DNA of 64,000 nt from Pedobacter sp. D749 (GTDB lineage Bacteria; Bacteroidota; Bacteroidia; Sphingobacteriales; Sphingobacteriaceae), in assembly GCF_019317285.1 (NCBI RefSeq), contig NZ_CP079218.1, forward strand, positions 3,534,001 to 3,598,000, read 5' to 3'. A model generated the notes under the pieces. It was given only the letters and a program-made list of their open reading frames with translations, was not told the DNA's origin and searched no databases. Positions 33,164 to 42,844 of the stretch are shown in pieces; position 1 is the stretch's first letter; each line of letters starts with the position of its first letter. A program made the translations under genes and the position numbers.

Positions 33164-35707
33164 TTAAAATCCACCTAATTGTTGTGCGATACTGAAAGTG
33201 AAGTTTTGCTTACCACCATCAGCTACTCCCGGGATTCTGTCAAATGCATGTCCGTAATCAATACCCAATAAACCAAATATAGGTAAGAAGATACGTGCAC
33301 CTACACCAACTGATCTTCTCACGTTGAAAGGATTAAAATCGCCAAACCTGTTCCAGGTATTACCGGCTTCTGCAAAGGCTAAAACAAAGGCTGTAGCTTG
33401 CTGACTTGCTATAACCGGATAACGCGCCTCCAGTACATATTTAGTATAAATAGGGCTACCAGATTGTTGCGCAATTCTTGGATCAGAACCATTTGGAATA
33501 ACGGTATTGTTTGCATAACCACGCATGGCGATTAGTTCAGATCCCTGTAAGAAATCGAATCCCTGCATACCATCACCACCCAGTTTGAAACGCTCAAATG
33601 CGGATTGACCTACTGCTTTGCTATATTGACCTAAGAAACCGAATTGTGCCTGCGCCTTAATTACTAAGTTACCTGCAACACGTTGGTACCATTGCGAATC
33701 GAATTTCCATTTATGGTATTCGGTAAAACGGTATTTTTCTTTATCAGATGCCGTTGCATAATTCACTTTGTTGAACAGTGAATATGGTGGCGTTGCCTGA
33801 ACAGTGAAACGGATAAATGATCCCGATTTAGGGAAGATTGGCGAATCTCTTGAATCGCGGCTAATTTCTTGTGATAAACTTAAGTTATAAGATGTACCTG
33901 AGCTAAATAAATAACCTGTATAGTTATTTAAGATATACTGTTGTAAACTCACTGCGTGGGTTAACTGGAAGTAGTTATCCGGCCAGTTTAATCTTCTACC
34001 TAAACTAACGGTTACCCCGTTTAAACGGATTTTTTGAAATAGCGGATCACTGCTGCTGATACCGTTAGATTGCAATGAGGTAAATGCACTCACTCCAAAG
34101 CTTACCGGTTTCTCGCCACCAAACCAGGGTTGTGAGAATGAGAAACTATACGATTGGTAATATTTACCGTTGGTTTGTCCACGTAAGCTTAATTTCTGTC
34201 CATCACCTTTTGGCAATGGTTTATAAGCTTTTAAATTAAATAAGTTGCGTAATGAAAAGTTATTGAAGGTTAAACCCAATGTACCAATAACACGACCACC
34301 ACCAAAACCACCTGATAATTCGATCTGATCTGAAGGTTTCTCTTCTACTGCATATTCAATATCTACAGTACCATCTGCCGGGTTAGGGCGAGGTGTAGGT
34401 ACCGTTTTAGACTCATCAAAGTTACCTAACTGACCAATTTCGCGAATGGTACGGATTAAATCACTTTTGTTAAATTTCTGTCCCGGTTTGGTACGGATCT
34501 CACGTAAAACAACCTTATCATTGGTAATGGTGTTACCTTTTATAGTAATGCGGTTGTTGGTATATTGCGGTCCTTCGTACATGCGTAATTCCACATCAAC
34601 AGTATCGCCATAAATTTTGGTTTGTACCGGATCGATATTAAAAGTTAAATATCCATTGTCGGTATACATACTATTAATGTCGCCACCGTTTTCGCCACCG
34701 CCATTTAATTTTTTATTTAATTTTTCTTCGCTAAAAACATCACCTTTTTCAATGGTTAATACTTTTTTCAAAATGCTATCCGGATAAATGGCATTACCTG
34801 CCCAGGTTATATTACCGAAATAATACTTTTTACCTTCGTAAAGGTCCATTCTGATATTAACTTTTTTCTTGTTATACTGGTAAATGGTATCTTTTAATAA
34901 TTCCGCATCACGATAACCTTTCTCGTGCATTTTACCAATCATTTTAACTTTGTTCTCTTCGTATTTTTCTTTTGCGAATTTTCCAGAGCCCCAAAAACGC
35001 CACCAGGCAAACTGCTTAGGGCTTTTAAGGTATTTTCTCAGTTTTGCTGATTTGAAATCTTTATTCCCAGTAAAATCGATATGTTGTACTTTAACACGAT
35101 GACCTTTATCAATATATGCTTCTAATACCACACTATTTTCTGCATTCGGATCTTTACGCGTTTTGTAATCGATCTTGGTAAAGAAGAAGCCTTTATCTAA
35201 TAAATATTTTTTAACAATGGCCGATGTGGTATTGTATAGGTTATCGTTTACGATTTTTCCCGTTTTATCATTTAACTTTTCCTGAATGGCCGTTTTTTCA
35301 GATTTACGGATACCTTTTAAATCTATCGAACTTAAACGCGGACGTTCTACTACTTCAATTTCAAAATAAACAGAATCCTGAACAAATTTTTCGATGTTAA
35401 GTTTAACATCATCAAACAAGCCCTGTGCCCACAACGTTTTAATGGCATCAGAAGTTGCTTCCCCAGGAAGAACGATTTTATCGCCTTTAGTTAATTTAGA
35501 CAAAGTGATTAATACTTCTTTATCTAAATATTGGGTTCCGGTTACGGTTGTACCTCCAATGATATATTCTTTTGGACTAAAATAATCGAGATCTAAGCCA
35601 CCGACCTTTAAAGAAGGGGTTACCGGAGCCTGACCTTGTGGACGTACTTGAGCGAAGGCCGGAGCGGCTAAAACTAGTAGGATTAAAACCTGAAATATTC
35701 TTTTCAT
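33164..35707 (-). CDS. bamA: Outer-membrane protein assembly factor BamA
   Basis: An 847-residue protein starting MKRIFQVLILLVLAAPAFAQ (signal peptide). About residues 45-440 carry five POTRA-type repeats (for example PRLSSIDLKGIRKSEKTAIQ and YTNNRITIKGNTITNDKVVL), then a 16-strand beta-barrel (Omp85). The late barrel shows RYPVIASQQATAF and the C-terminal strand ends FTFSIAQQLGGF. It inserts beta-barrel proteins into the outer membrane. The ATG at 35707 is preferred over the frame start at 35734 because the signal peptide then begins normally. A near-consensus TACCTTTTG lies about 25 bases upstream. POTRA 3 has a Gly/Asn-rich insert (LNGGGENGGDINSM). Confidence 0.95.
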   Translation of the reverse strand: MKRIFQVLILLVLAAPAFAQVRPQGQAPVTPSLKVGGLDLDYFSPKEYIIGGTTVTGTQYLDKEVLITLSKLTKGDKIVLPGEATSDAIKTLWAQGLFDDVKLNIEKFVQDSVYFEIEVVERPRLSSIDLKGIRKSEKTAIQEKLNDKTGKIVNDNLYNTTSAIVKKYLLDKGFFFTKIDYKTRKDPNAENSVVLEAYIDKGHRVKVQHIDFTGNKDFKSAKLRKYLKSPKQFAWWRFWGSGKFAKEKYEENKVKMIGKMHEKGYRDAELLKDTIYQYNKKKVNIRMDLYEGKKYYFGNITWAGNAIYPDSILKKVLTIEKGDVFSEEKLNKKLNGGGENGGDINSMYTDNGYLTFNIDPVQTKIYGDTVDVELRMYEGPQYTNNRITIKGNTITNDKVVLREIRTKPGQKFNKSDLIRTIREIGQLGNFDESKTVPTPRPNPADGTVDIEYAVEEKPSDQIELSGGFGGGRVIGTLGLTFNNFSLRNLFNLKAYKPLPKGDGQKLSLRGQTNGKYYQSYSFSFSQPWFGGEKPVSFGVSAFTSLQSNGISSSDPLFQKIRLNGVTVSLGRRLNWPDNYFQLTHAVSLQQYILNNYTGYLFSSGTSYNLSLSQEISRDSRDSPIFPKSGSFIRFTVQATPPYSLFNKVNYATASDKEKYRFTEYHKWKFDSQWYQRVAGNLVIKAQAQFGFLGQYSKAVGQSAFERFKLGGDGMQGFDFLQGSELIAMRGYANNTVIPNGSDPRIAQQSGSPIYTKYVLEARYPVIASQQATAFVLAFAEAGNTWNRFGDFNPFNVRRSVGVGARIFLPIFGLLGIDYGHAFDRIPGVADGGKQNFTFSIAQQLGGF

Positions 35708-35856
35708 TAAAATTATTTGTTCAGTAATGACCAAAAGGTAACGGTGTTTTATAAAGCAGAATTTCTTTACGTTGTTCCCTTATTATGGTTTCATTTATCG
35801 TATAAAAGTGGTGCTAAGTTAGCTTAAACGCTTGTTAAAAAGTGTTAAAAGAAAAA

Positions 35857-36597
35857 TTAGTTTAATTGCTCGCTAATTTTACCAAAACGGCGTTCGCGTT
35901 TTTGATAGTCTACAATGGCCTCGAAAAGATCTTCACTTCTGAAATCCGGCCATAAAACATCAGTAAAATAAAACTCAGTATAAGCCATTTGCCAAAGCAG
36001 GTAATTGCTGATACGGTGTTCGCCACTGGTCCTGATCATGAGTTCAGGATCGGGCATATTTACAGTTGTTAGTTTCGATGAAAACAGTTCTTCATTAATA
36101 TCATCCAAAGAAATGGCATTGTCTTTTACAGCTGATGCAATTTTTTTAGCGGCCTCTAAAATCTCCCATTTCGCACTATAACTTAGTGCCAGTGTTAAGG
36201 TACATTTTTCGTTATGGGCTGTTTTTTCCATGGCTTCCTTTAAATCATCTATACACTCCTGTGGTAAAGATTCAATATTGCCAATGGCATTCAGCTTAAT
36301 ATTGTTTTTATTAAGTGTTTCGGTTTCTTTATTGATAGTAGAAATCAGAATCTGCATCAAAGCATCTACTTCTTCTTTAGGTCTATTCCAGTTTTCAGTA
36401 GAAAAAGCATATAAAGTAAGGTATTCAATACCCACCTCAACACAACCTTCTACAATATCTTTTACAGAAAGTACACCTTGTTCATGTCCGAAAACCCGGA
36501 TTTTGCCCTGGCCTTTTGCCCATCTTCCATTACCATCCATGATTACGGCAATGTGCTTTGGCAGGCGGCTATAGTCTATTTGTTCTTTAAATCCCAT
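35857..36597 (-). CDS. uppS: Isoprenyl transferase (undecaprenyl diphosphate synthase)
   Basis: A 246-residue cis-prenyltransferase. HIAVIMDGNGRWAKGQGKIR near residues 15-34 contains the catalytic Asp and diphosphate-binding GNGRWA. YLTLYAFSTENWNRP, SYSAKWEI and PDPELMIRTSGEHRISNYLLWQ are the other conserved blocks. It makes the C55 carrier lipid for peptidoglycan. It lies between bamA and the DUF6089 gene, the usual Bacteroidota order. A perfect TACCTTTG box in the end of the upstream gene (36643-36650) could give it an extra promoter. Confidence 0.96.
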   Translation of the reverse strand: MGFKEQIDYSRLPKHIAVIMDGNGRWAKGQGKIRVFGHEQGVLSVKDIVEGCVEVGIEYLTLYAFSTENWNRPKEEVDALMQILISTINKETETLNKNNIKLNAIGNIESLPQECIDDLKEAMEKTAHNEKCTLTLALSYSAKWEILEAAKKIASAVKDNAISLDDINEELFSSKLTTVNMPDPELMIRTSGEHRISNYLLWQMAYTEFYFTDVLWPDFRSEDLFEAIVDYQKRERRFGKISEQLN

Positions 36598-36616
36598 TAA
36601 TTATGTCAAAATCAGC

Positions 36617-37429
36617 TTAAAAGGAATAGCATTTTGAGGATACAAAGGTAAAAGATATGCCAACACTAACAAATAGATAAGTGTCCCTTTTTCGAAAATC
36701 GCCTCTTTGGGTTCCCGGCTGTCCAATTTGAAAGCGTGAAGGATCGGATAAATTAACCTGGTTTGAGCCACTTTCAACAAGCACCGGGTTAACCGGATAA
36801 CGTCCACTTACATCATCAATATAATCGGTAGCCGGTGTTCTATAACCCAATTCGGTAAAAACGCTCCAGGTATCTTTGTAATTGTATCTCAATCCCAGGC
36901 CATAAGGAATGGTTAAAACTAAGTTATTATAGGCATTTTCCTGGCCTTCAGTTTTCAGTTTATCTAATCTGTACCTTTCGCCATTAACTTTTACAGTCGG
37001 TTTAAACATCAGTAAACCCACTCCCGTAAAAAGGTACGGCGTAAATTGACGTGTTCCGCCCCCAAGGCTAAAATTAAAAAAATTAAAATCAATCAGGCCG
37101 CTAAGTTCGTTCAGTGATGTTTTAAAACGCAGATTTCTTTCGCGGAACTGCTCGTTGTTAGAATAGGCATCATCAGCTTTTATCTGCCCGAAAGTATAGT
37201 TTAAACGAACACCCAGGTATTGGTTAAAATTGCGCTTTACATAAAGTCCGCCAGACAAACCATTAATATATAATGGATTGTTCTGATTAAGATCGCCCAT
37301 ATAACCGGCACCACCAGCCATGCCCCCAACTTCCCAGGAAGGTTGACCGATCACTTCACGCTGTGCATGAACGAACTCCCAGCTAAAGATGAGAAAGAGG
37401 ATAATTAATAGCTGTTTGCCTGGCGCCAT
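36617..37429 (-). CDS. DUF6089-family outer-membrane beta-barrel protein
   Basis: A 270-residue protein with signal peptide ending AHAQ (about residue 22). The mature protein begins with WEVGGMAGGAGYMGDLNQNN, typical of DUF6089, and is made of amphipathic strands ending VSVGISFTFV. It probably forms a small outer-membrane barrel. The position between nadK and uppS-bamA is conserved in Bacteroidota and suggests a role tied to envelope assembly, but no function is established. The gene starts two bases after nadK ends (stop at 37432), so the two are coupled. Confidence 0.8.
   Translation of the reverse strand: MAPGKQLLIILFLIFSWEFVHAQREVIGQPSWEVGGMAGGAGYMGDLNQNNPLYINGLSGGLYVKRNFNQYLGVRLNYTFGQIKADDAYSNNEQFRERNLRFKTSLNELSGLIDFNFFNFSLGGGTRQFTPYLFTGVGLLMFKPTVKVNGERYRLDKLKTEGQENAYNNLVLTIPYGLGLRYNYKDTWSVFTELGYRTPATDYIDDVSGRYPVNPVLVESGSNQVNLSDPSRFQIGQPGTQRGDFRKRDTYLFVSVGISFTFVSSKCYSF
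36643..36650 (-). promoter_or_regulatory. Possible internal promoter for uppS
   Basis: TACCTTTG on the minus strand lies within the last codons of the DUF6089 gene, 45 bases before the uppS ATG. The box is perfect, but it also encodes part of FTFV, so chance is possible. Confidence 0.35.
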
Positions 37430-37431
37430 AC

Positions 37432-38313
37432 TTAGTAGTTACGGGTATCAATGCCCCATAATAATTTATTCCTTAACGTGTTTAAGTAGGTTTCATTATT
37501 AAGGCGGATAAGATTTATGCAAAAATCTGCCTTTTTTATACTAATTTTTACTGAACGCTCTACGGTAACGGTTCGGCTATCGCACGAAACCAAAAATTTT
37601 GATTCTCTGGCTTCAACTTCAAAAGAGAGTTTATTATCATCTGGTACAACCACTGGCCTTACATTTAAGTTATGCGGTGCAATGGGTGTAATTACAAAAT
37701 TTTCAGAATCCGGATAAATGATTGGGCCACCGCAGCTTAAAGAGTATGCTGTAGAGCCGGTTGGGGTAGCTATAATTAATCCGTCGGCCCAATAAGAGTT
37801 GATAAACTCGTTGTTCATTGAAGCGTGGATAATCATCATAGCGGAATTATCGCGACGGTGAATCGTAATATCGTTTAACGCAAAGTTTTCTTCACCAAAT
37901 AAACGATTATCGGATTCTAAGGTTAAAAGTGACCTGGAATCTAAGGTATATTCCTTATTGATCAGTGCATTGAGTGCTGATCCAATTTCGTTTTTATTGA
38001 TACTGGCTAGAAAGCCCAGGCGGCCAAAGTTAATCCCGATTACGGGTATGCCAGAATTGCGGATCAACGATAAGGTATCAAGTAAAGTACCATCTCCACC
38101 CAGGCTTAACAATACATCAGCATGGTCTTTGAGTTCGGCATGGTTATGAAAAATGATTGTATTGGAAGGCAGTTTTATTTTACCATGAAGGGATGTTTTA
38201 AATTTGGAATATAAAACAGGCTGAATATGGTGTTCTGCTAAATGATTAAAAACCTCTTGTACATAGGGCAAAACCGTATCATTAAAATCTCTGCCGTAAA
38301 TTGCAATCCTCAT
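37432..38313 (-). CDS. nadK: NAD kinase
   Basis: A 293-residue enzyme phosphorylating NAD+ to NADP+. The conserved GGDG motif is in VLLSLGGDGTLLDTLSLIRN (about 66-85), followed by GINFGRLGFLA, FALNDITIHR and TPTGSTAYSLSCGGPIIYPD. All key residues are intact, and length is normal. It starts ten bases after the CBS-domain gene ends and is coupled to the DUF6089 gene downstream. Confidence 0.96.
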   Translation of the reverse strand: MRIAIYGRDFNDTVLPYVQEVFNHLAEHHIQPVLYSKFKTSLHGKIKLPSNTIIFHNHAELKDHADVLLSLGGDGTLLDTLSLIRNSGIPVIGINFGRLGFLASINKNEIGSALNALINKEYTLDSRSLLTLESDNRLFGEENFALNDITIHRRDNSAMMIIHASMNNEFINSYWADGLIIATPTGSTAYSLSCGGPIIYPDSENFVITPIAPHNLNVRPVVVPDDNKLSFEVEARESKFLVSCDSRTVTVERSVKISIKKADFCINLIRLNNETYLNTLRNKLLWGIDTRNY

Positions 38314-38322
38314 AAAGTAGGT

Positions 38323-38985
38323 TTATACATTTAAATAGTTCATGAAAGAATCGTAACGCTCCTGCGATCCATCATCAATCTGGGTATTATTGTAAACCTC
38401 TTTAACCAGATAATCATATCTTTCGAAAGAGGCTACCAATGAAGTGATTTCTGTTTTATTAACTTTGAGCGTTACTTCCAGACGTGTTGAATCTTCGAAA
38501 GAATTTACATAAGAAGAGAGTACCTGTGCATTATCGGCTTCAACAATCTGCGCAATATGGGCCAGAGAATTATCACGGTTACTAATCTCCAGAACGATAA
38601 TTCCGCCAGGTTCATTTACGGCATACTGTTCGGCAACAGCATTTACCATATTACTAATAGGAATTAAACCAGCATAATTTTTCTGTTGATCCAGAACAGG
38701 AATAACTGTTAATTTTAGCTGGCTAAATAACCTGATTACATCATAGGTATGCGCATTATTCAACACAAAAACATTAAGCGTATTTACCGCGCTATCGCTT
38801 AAAAGTGTATCGTGATTATCAATATTTAATAAATCATCTTCAGAAACCAAACCCAATAAAGTTGCCTCATTAACAACCGGCAAATGCTTCAGTTTAAAAT
38901 CGTTCATGCGATCTAAAGCTTTCTGCACCGTATCATCGGTTCTTAGTGATGGGATTGAATCTGATATGATTTCTGCTGCAAACAT
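38323..38985 (-). CDS. CBS-pair protein with C-terminal ACT-like domain
   Basis: A 220-residue cytosolic protein. Two CBS motifs occupy about residues 1-130 (MFAAEIISDSIPSLRTDDTV QKALDRM and NAHTYDVIRLFSQLKLTVIP V). From about 137 (GGIIVLEISNRDNSLAHIAQ) the sequence looks like an ACT-type regulatory fold. The combination resembles AcuB-type proteins and should bind an adenine nucleotide or amino acid to sense metabolic state. The target is unknown. Its start codon directly follows the hydrolase stop, and nadK follows after ten bases, suggesting a link to nucleotide metabolism. Confidence 0.8.
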   Translation of the reverse strand: MFAAEIISDSIPSLRTDDTVQKALDRMNDFKLKHLPVVNEATLLGLVSEDDLLNIDNHDTLLSDSAVNTLNVFVLNNAHTYDVIRLFSQLKLTVIPVLDQQKNYAGLIPISNMVNAVAEQYAVNEPGGIIVLEISNRDNSLAHIAQIVEADNAQVLSSYVNSFEDSTRLEVTLKVNKTEITSLVASFERYDYLVKEVYNNTQIDDGSQERYDSFMNYLNV

Positions 38986-39750
38986 TTATTTCAACAATAT
39001 TCTATCTAAAAATTTTTCTAAGTAAGCGTTAAATACCTGTGGGTGTTCCATCATAGGTGCATGCCCGCATTTATCAACCCAGTTTAATTCTGAGTTTGGC
39101 AATAACTGGTGGAATTCTTCTGCCACTTCCGGCGGAGTAACCTTATCGTTTTTACCCCATATTAAGGAAACCGGTATGGTAATCTTCGAAAGATCTTTAG
39201 ACATATTGTGGCGAATTGCCGATTTTGCCATGGTTAAAATACGAATAACCCTTGATCTATCGTTAACCGTTTTAAAAACATCATCTACCAGTTCTTTAGT
39301 TGCCGTTGCCGGATCGTAAAAAGTAAATTCTACCTTTTCTTTAATATAATCGTAGCTCTCTCTACGTGGGAAAGACCCTCCAAAAGCATTTTCGTATAAA
39401 CCAGAACTACCTGTAAGTACCAACGCTTTAACAAATTCCTGATGGGCAACGGTAAATACCAGACCAACATGGCCACCAAGCGAATTACCAACAAGCACTA
39501 CCTGGTTTAAATTTTTATATTTTAAAAAACGATGAAGATACCTCGACAATGCTTTTACACCCAATGTTAAAATAGGGAGATCGTAAATTGGTAAAATTGG
39601 AATAATTACACGATAGCGATCTTTAAACTGTTCGATAACCAGTTCCCAATTGCTTAGTTCGCCCATTAGGCCGTGTAACAATACCAGTGTCTCGCCTGTT
39701 CCGGCTTCAATGTATTTAAATCCGTCTTCTTCTATTATCGGGTAAGTCAT
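38986..39750 (-). CDS. Alpha/beta-fold hydrolase
   Basis: A 254-residue protein with the full alpha/beta hydrolase triad: nucleophile Ser in VLVGNSLGGHVGL (about 92), Asp in IWGKNDKVTPPEV (about 203) and His in DKCGHAPMMEHP (about 229). The oxyanion region LVLLHGLMGELSNWE is near 22. No lid domain or signal peptide marks a known substrate. It is the first gene of the nadK-uppS-bamA-skp run, and its position is conserved in relatives, yet its role is unknown. Confidence 0.85.
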   Translation of the reverse strand: MTYPIIEEDGFKYIEAGTGETLVLLHGLMGELSNWELVIEQFKDRYRVIIPILPIYDLPILTLGVKALSRYLHRFLKYKNLNQVVLVGNSLGGHVGLVFTVAHQEFVKALVLTGSSGLYENAFGGSFPRRESYDYIKEKVEFTFYDPATATKELVDDVFKTVNDRSRVIRILTMAKSAIRHNMSKDLSKITIPVSLIWGKNDKVTPPEVAEEFHQLLPNSELNWVDKCGHAPMMEHPQVFNAYLEKFLDRILLK

Positions 39751-39946
39751 ATCTATTTTAGATGGTATTGTGCTACTAAGTTAGTAGAGTAAAATTAAAT
39801 TTATGCATTTATATGCCATTTTTCTGAAATAAAATCGAAAACGGTATAAAAACCTATTTTTAGGTATCGAGAAACAAGTATTAAGTATCAAGATACATAT
39901 TTTATAATAAGCTTTCAGCTTTAGTCTTTCTGCTTTTAGCTTTAAA

Positions 39947-40393
39947 TTAAGCTAGTTTTTCTTTAACAATTTCCGCAATTAATTTACCGTCAGCCTTACC
40001 TGCAAGTTCTTTGTTTGCCATGCCCATTACCTTCCCCATATCCTTAACCGATGTAGCACCAGATTGTTTTATTACTGTTTCGATAATTACAGCAACCTCA
40101 GCCTTATCCAACTGTTTTGGCAAAAACTGGTTAATCACTTCAATTTCTTCTTCTTCTACCTGATACAAATCTTCGCGATTTTGTTGCTTATAAATATCAG
40201 CAGATTCACGGCGTTGTTTAATCAGTTTCTGAAGAATTTTTAGTTCAGTTTCTTCTGTAATTTCTTCTGAAGATCCTTTCTCTGTTTTAGCCAAAAGTAA
40301 GGCTGCTTTTATTGCTCTTAAACCTCTTAACTGTGCATTGTTTTTAGCCAACATGGCTTTTTTTATTTCCTGATCTATTGTAGTTGATATCAT
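39947..40393 (-). CDS. GatB/YqeY domain protein
   Basis: A 148-residue protein of the YqeY family: KKAMLAKNNAQLRGLRAIKA AL near the start, LKILQKLIKQRRESADIYKQ in the middle, and MGKVMGMANKELAGKADGKL near the end. YqeY resembles the C-terminal tRNA-interacting domain of GatB; a role in tRNA charging is supposed but not shown. It lies 62 bases downstream of the SDR gene on the same strand. Confidence 0.92.
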   Translation of the reverse strand: MISTTIDQEIKKAMLAKNNAQLRGLRAIKAALLLAKTEKGSSEEITEETELKILQKLIKQRRESADIYKQQNREDLYQVEEEEIEVINQFLPKQLDKAEVAVIIETVIKQSGATSVKDMGKVMGMANKELAGKADGKLIAEIVKEKLA

Positions 40394-40455
40394 TTCTTTT
40401 AATTGTTTAATTGCAGGATTGCTAAATTGTTAACTGCAAATTGCCAACTGAAAAC

Positions 40456-41214
40456 TTATACTCTATTTATAATTGTTGCGGTAGCCTGTGCGGTTGGCAT
40501 AATCAGCATATCGTTAATGTTAACATGTTTTGGCCGGCTCACAACATACCAAATGGCATCGGCAATATCGCCGGCAATTAGCGGCTCCAGGTTTTCGTAC
40601 ACCTTTTTCGCCCGGTCTTCATCTCCTTTAAAACGTACCACCGAAAATTCTGTTTCTACCATGCCCGGATTAATTTCGGTAACCTTAATGCCATGAGGTA
40701 ATAAATCGATGCGCATGCCTTTACTCAAAGCATCTACAGCATGTTTACTTGCACAATATACGTTTCCATTTGGATAAACTTCTTTCCCGGCGATAGAACC
40801 GATATTAATAATATGACCCGATTGATTTGGGATCATCCAGTTGGAAACAATTTTGGTTACATAAAGCAAGCCTTTTACATTGGTATCAATCATGGTGTCC
40901 CAATCGTTGGTATCACCTTTATCAATGGGGTCTAAACCCTGACTTAAACCTGCATTGTTGATCAAAACATCAACCTTTTTCCATTCTGCCGGCAAAACTT
41001 CTAAAGCAGCGGTAAGACTTTCTTTATCGCGAACATCTGCCAAAACCTGTTTAATCGTAATGGCATATTTGTCTTCTAAATGATGTGCAATTTTAGCCAG
41101 GCGATCTTCTCTGCGGGCCAATAATACCAGGTTATAACCTTGTTGAGCAAATATATGTGCGCAAGCTTCGCCAATACCAGAAGTTGCACCTGTAATTAAT
41201 GCGATTTTAGACAT
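40456..41214 (-). CDS. SDR-family oxidoreductase (YdfG-like)
   Basis: A 252-residue short-chain dehydrogenase. ITGATSGIGEACAHIF gives the TGxxxGIG cofactor motif, an Arg pair (LARREDRL) after strand 2 favours NADP(H), NNAGLSQG is the structural NNAG, and the catalytic set is Ser (NIGSIAGKEVYP), Tyr and Lys (YCASKHAVDAL). It most resembles the YdfG group, which reduces 3-hydroxy acids such as serine or 3-hydroxypropionate. The C-terminal block INDMLIMPTAQA fits that group. TACCTTTG lies 62 bases upstream of the ATG. Confidence 0.9.
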   Translation of the reverse strand: MSKIALITGATSGIGEACAHIFAQQGYNLVLLARREDRLAKIAHHLEDKYAITIKQVLADVRDKESLTAALEVLPAEWKKVDVLINNAGLSQGLDPIDKGDTNDWDTMIDTNVKGLLYVTKIVSNWMIPNQSGHIINIGSIAGKEVYPNGNVYCASKHAVDALSKGMRIDLLPHGIKVTEINPGMVETEFSVVRFKGDEDRAKKVYENLEPLIAGDIADAIWYVVSRPKHVNINDMLIMPTAQATATIINRV

Positions 41215-41275
41215 TTTTATGAATTTTAAGTCTGGGTAATCCTTTAAGATAAAGTTCTTGATTTACCTGTAACAG

Positions 41276-41283
41276 CAAAGGTA
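41276..41283 (-). promoter_or_regulatory. -7 box of the SDR-yqeY unit
   Basis: TACCTTTG on the minus strand, perfect to TAnnTTTG, lies 61 bases before the SDR start. It also lies only 21 bases after the porT stop, so it separates the two units. Confidence 0.65.
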
Positions 41284-41303
41284 AGTTTTTTTGGATTGCA
41301 GGG

Positions 41304-42095
41304 CTATTGAAAAATCAAACTGAATGTTAATTGACGTAATTTCAACTTATCTATCGGGTTGGCATAAACGGTATTGTCGTGCTGAAGCAAATCGTTGGCC
41401 GAATACGACAGTTTTATTTCGGGCGACATTTTAAAATACTCGAAATAAATATCGAAACCAATACCTGTTTCGTACGACAGGTAATTTCTATTATTTTTTA
41501 AAAACTTATTTACAGCGGTTTCGCCTTCATCGAAAGTTTTCTTTTTCGAAGCTATATCTATAGAATATTTCGCACCACCCAACCAGTAGACCCTTAAATT
41601 GTTCAGCCGGTTCGATTTTACCTTTATGCCTAATGGGAATTCAAACATCGTAGACTGAACTTTTCTTTCTACCATTGTTTGGAAGTTTTTTGTTTGCCCT
41701 GTGCCCAGGATAATTGGCGCCATTGGCTCATACTCGTAAGCGACTACCCTATCACTAAAAATTAGTGAAGGCGTTGCCCTGATATCGAAGTTATCAGAGA
41801 TCATTCTATTCATTACAAAACCCAATCCAAAACCTTGAGCTGGTGGGCTGGAAATAGAATTTAGTGTTGAGGTAAGCGGAACGCCTGGATTGTAAGATGG
41901 ATCAAACGAATTTGGCACCTCATAAAAAGGGGATCTCCAATTTGGCTTTTTAAGGATTTTGTATTCGGACGAGATATACTGAAAATTAAAACCAAAACTC
42001 CAATCTTCATCATCTATTCCGCCACCCCAATTCTGAGCAAAGGTGGTTGCAGAAACCATAAAAAATGAAAGAATGAGGCTTAATTTTCTGATCAT
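41304..42095 (-). CDS. porT: PorT-family type IX secretion outer-membrane protein
   Basis: A 263-residue protein with signal peptide (MIRKLSLILSFFMVSATTFA) and a beta-barrel-like body: FGFNFQYISSEYKILKKPNW, the block FGLGFVMNRMISDNFDIRAT PSL, EFPLGIKVKSNRLNNLRVYW and the end LKLRQLTFSLIFQ. PorT/SprT proteins are needed for the type IX secretion system and gliding. Its location next to ubiE is conserved in Bacteroidota. The start codon overlaps the ubiE stop by four bases (ATGA). A T9SS-sorted protein is encoded at 56552-57082, consistent with a working system. Confidence 0.85.
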   Translation of the reverse strand: MIRKLSLILSFFMVSATTFAQNWGGGIDDEDWSFGFNFQYISSEYKILKKPNWRSPFYEVPNSFDPSYNPGVPLTSTLNSISSPPAQGFGLGFVMNRMISDNFDIRATPSLIFSDRVVAYEYEPMAPIILGTGQTKNFQTMVERKVQSTMFEFPLGIKVKSNRLNNLRVYWLGGAKYSIDIASKKKTFDEGETAVNKFLKNNRNYLSYETGIGFDIYFEYFKMSPEIKLSYSANDLLQHDNTVYANPIDKLKLRQLTFSLIFQ

Positions 42096-42823
42096 TTGGT
42101 CCCTACATATATCGAACTTATTCCAAACGTTAAAATTCTTTGTTTGGTACTTTTAAACCCAACTTTTTCCATCAGTCTGGTAAAATCTTCCCCGTCTGGA
42201 AAAGCAGCTACCGATTCTGGCAAATAAGTGTAGGCTCTATGGTCTTTAGAAAAGAGTTTTCCAAAAAACGGTGTTACCTGTTTAAAATAAAAACTATACA
42301 ATTGTTTTACCGGGAAAACCTTTGGTTTTGAAAACTCCAGTATTACCATTTTTCCGTTAGGCTTTAATACCCTGTACATATCAGTCAATCCTTTTTCGAG
42401 ATTTTCGAAATTACGTACACCATAGGCGCAGGTAATGGCATCAAAAGTATCATTTTCGAAATGCAGGCCTTCAGAGTCGCCTACCTGAACGGTAAAAACT
42501 TCATTTAAGCTGCGCTCGTTAATTTTCTTTTTGGCTACTTCTAACATTCCTTCTGAAATATCAACACCAATTACCTTTTCTGGATGCAGCTTTTTAATGG
42601 CTTCAAAAGCAAAATCGCCTGTTCCTGTAGCTACATCAAGTAAAGTTCTTGGATGGATGGAAACCAGTTCTTTAATGGCTTTCTTACGCCATAATACGTC
42701 AATCCCTAAAGAGAGAAAATGGTTTAAAAAATCGTAAGTGCCCGAAATGTTGTTAAACATGGTTGCAACCTGCTCTTTTTTAGTTGCATCTTCTACCTGG
42801 TATGGAGTAATATTCTGATTCAT
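42092..42823 (-). CDS. ubiE: Demethylmenaquinone methyltransferase
   Basis: A 243-residue SAM-dependent C-methyltransferase. Motif I LLDVATGTGDFAFEAIK and the family blocks VATMFNNISGTYDFLNHFLS, ITCAYGVRNFENLEKGLTDM, and MVILEFSKPKVFPVKQLYSF YF are characteristic of UbiE/MenG. It makes the last step of menaquinone synthesis. The ATG at 42823 is chosen. A longer frame begins at TTG 42835, which is the end of the -7 box TATCTTTG. It is divergent from engB, with about 165 bases of repeat-containing spacer. Confidence 0.95.
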   Translation of the reverse strand: MNQNITPYQVEDATKKEQVATMFNNISGTYDFLNHFLSLGIDVLWRKKAIKELVSIHPRTLLDVATGTGDFAFEAIKKLHPEKVIGVDISEGMLEVAKKKINERSLNEVFTVQVGDSEGLHFENDTFDAITCAYGVRNFENLEKGLTDMYRVLKPNGKMVILEFSKPKVFPVKQLYSFYFKQVTPFFGKLFSKDHRAYTYLPESVAAFPDGEDFTRLMEKVGFKSTKQRILTFGISSIYVGTK

Positions 42824-42832
42824 GATATGAGG

Positions 42833-42840
42833 CAAAGATA
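42833..42840 (-). promoter_or_regulatory. -7 box of ubiE-porT
   Basis: TATCTTTG on the minus strand lies nine bases before the ubiE ATG. The transcript would have almost no leader. Confidence 0.65.
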
Positions 42841-42844
42841 GAGA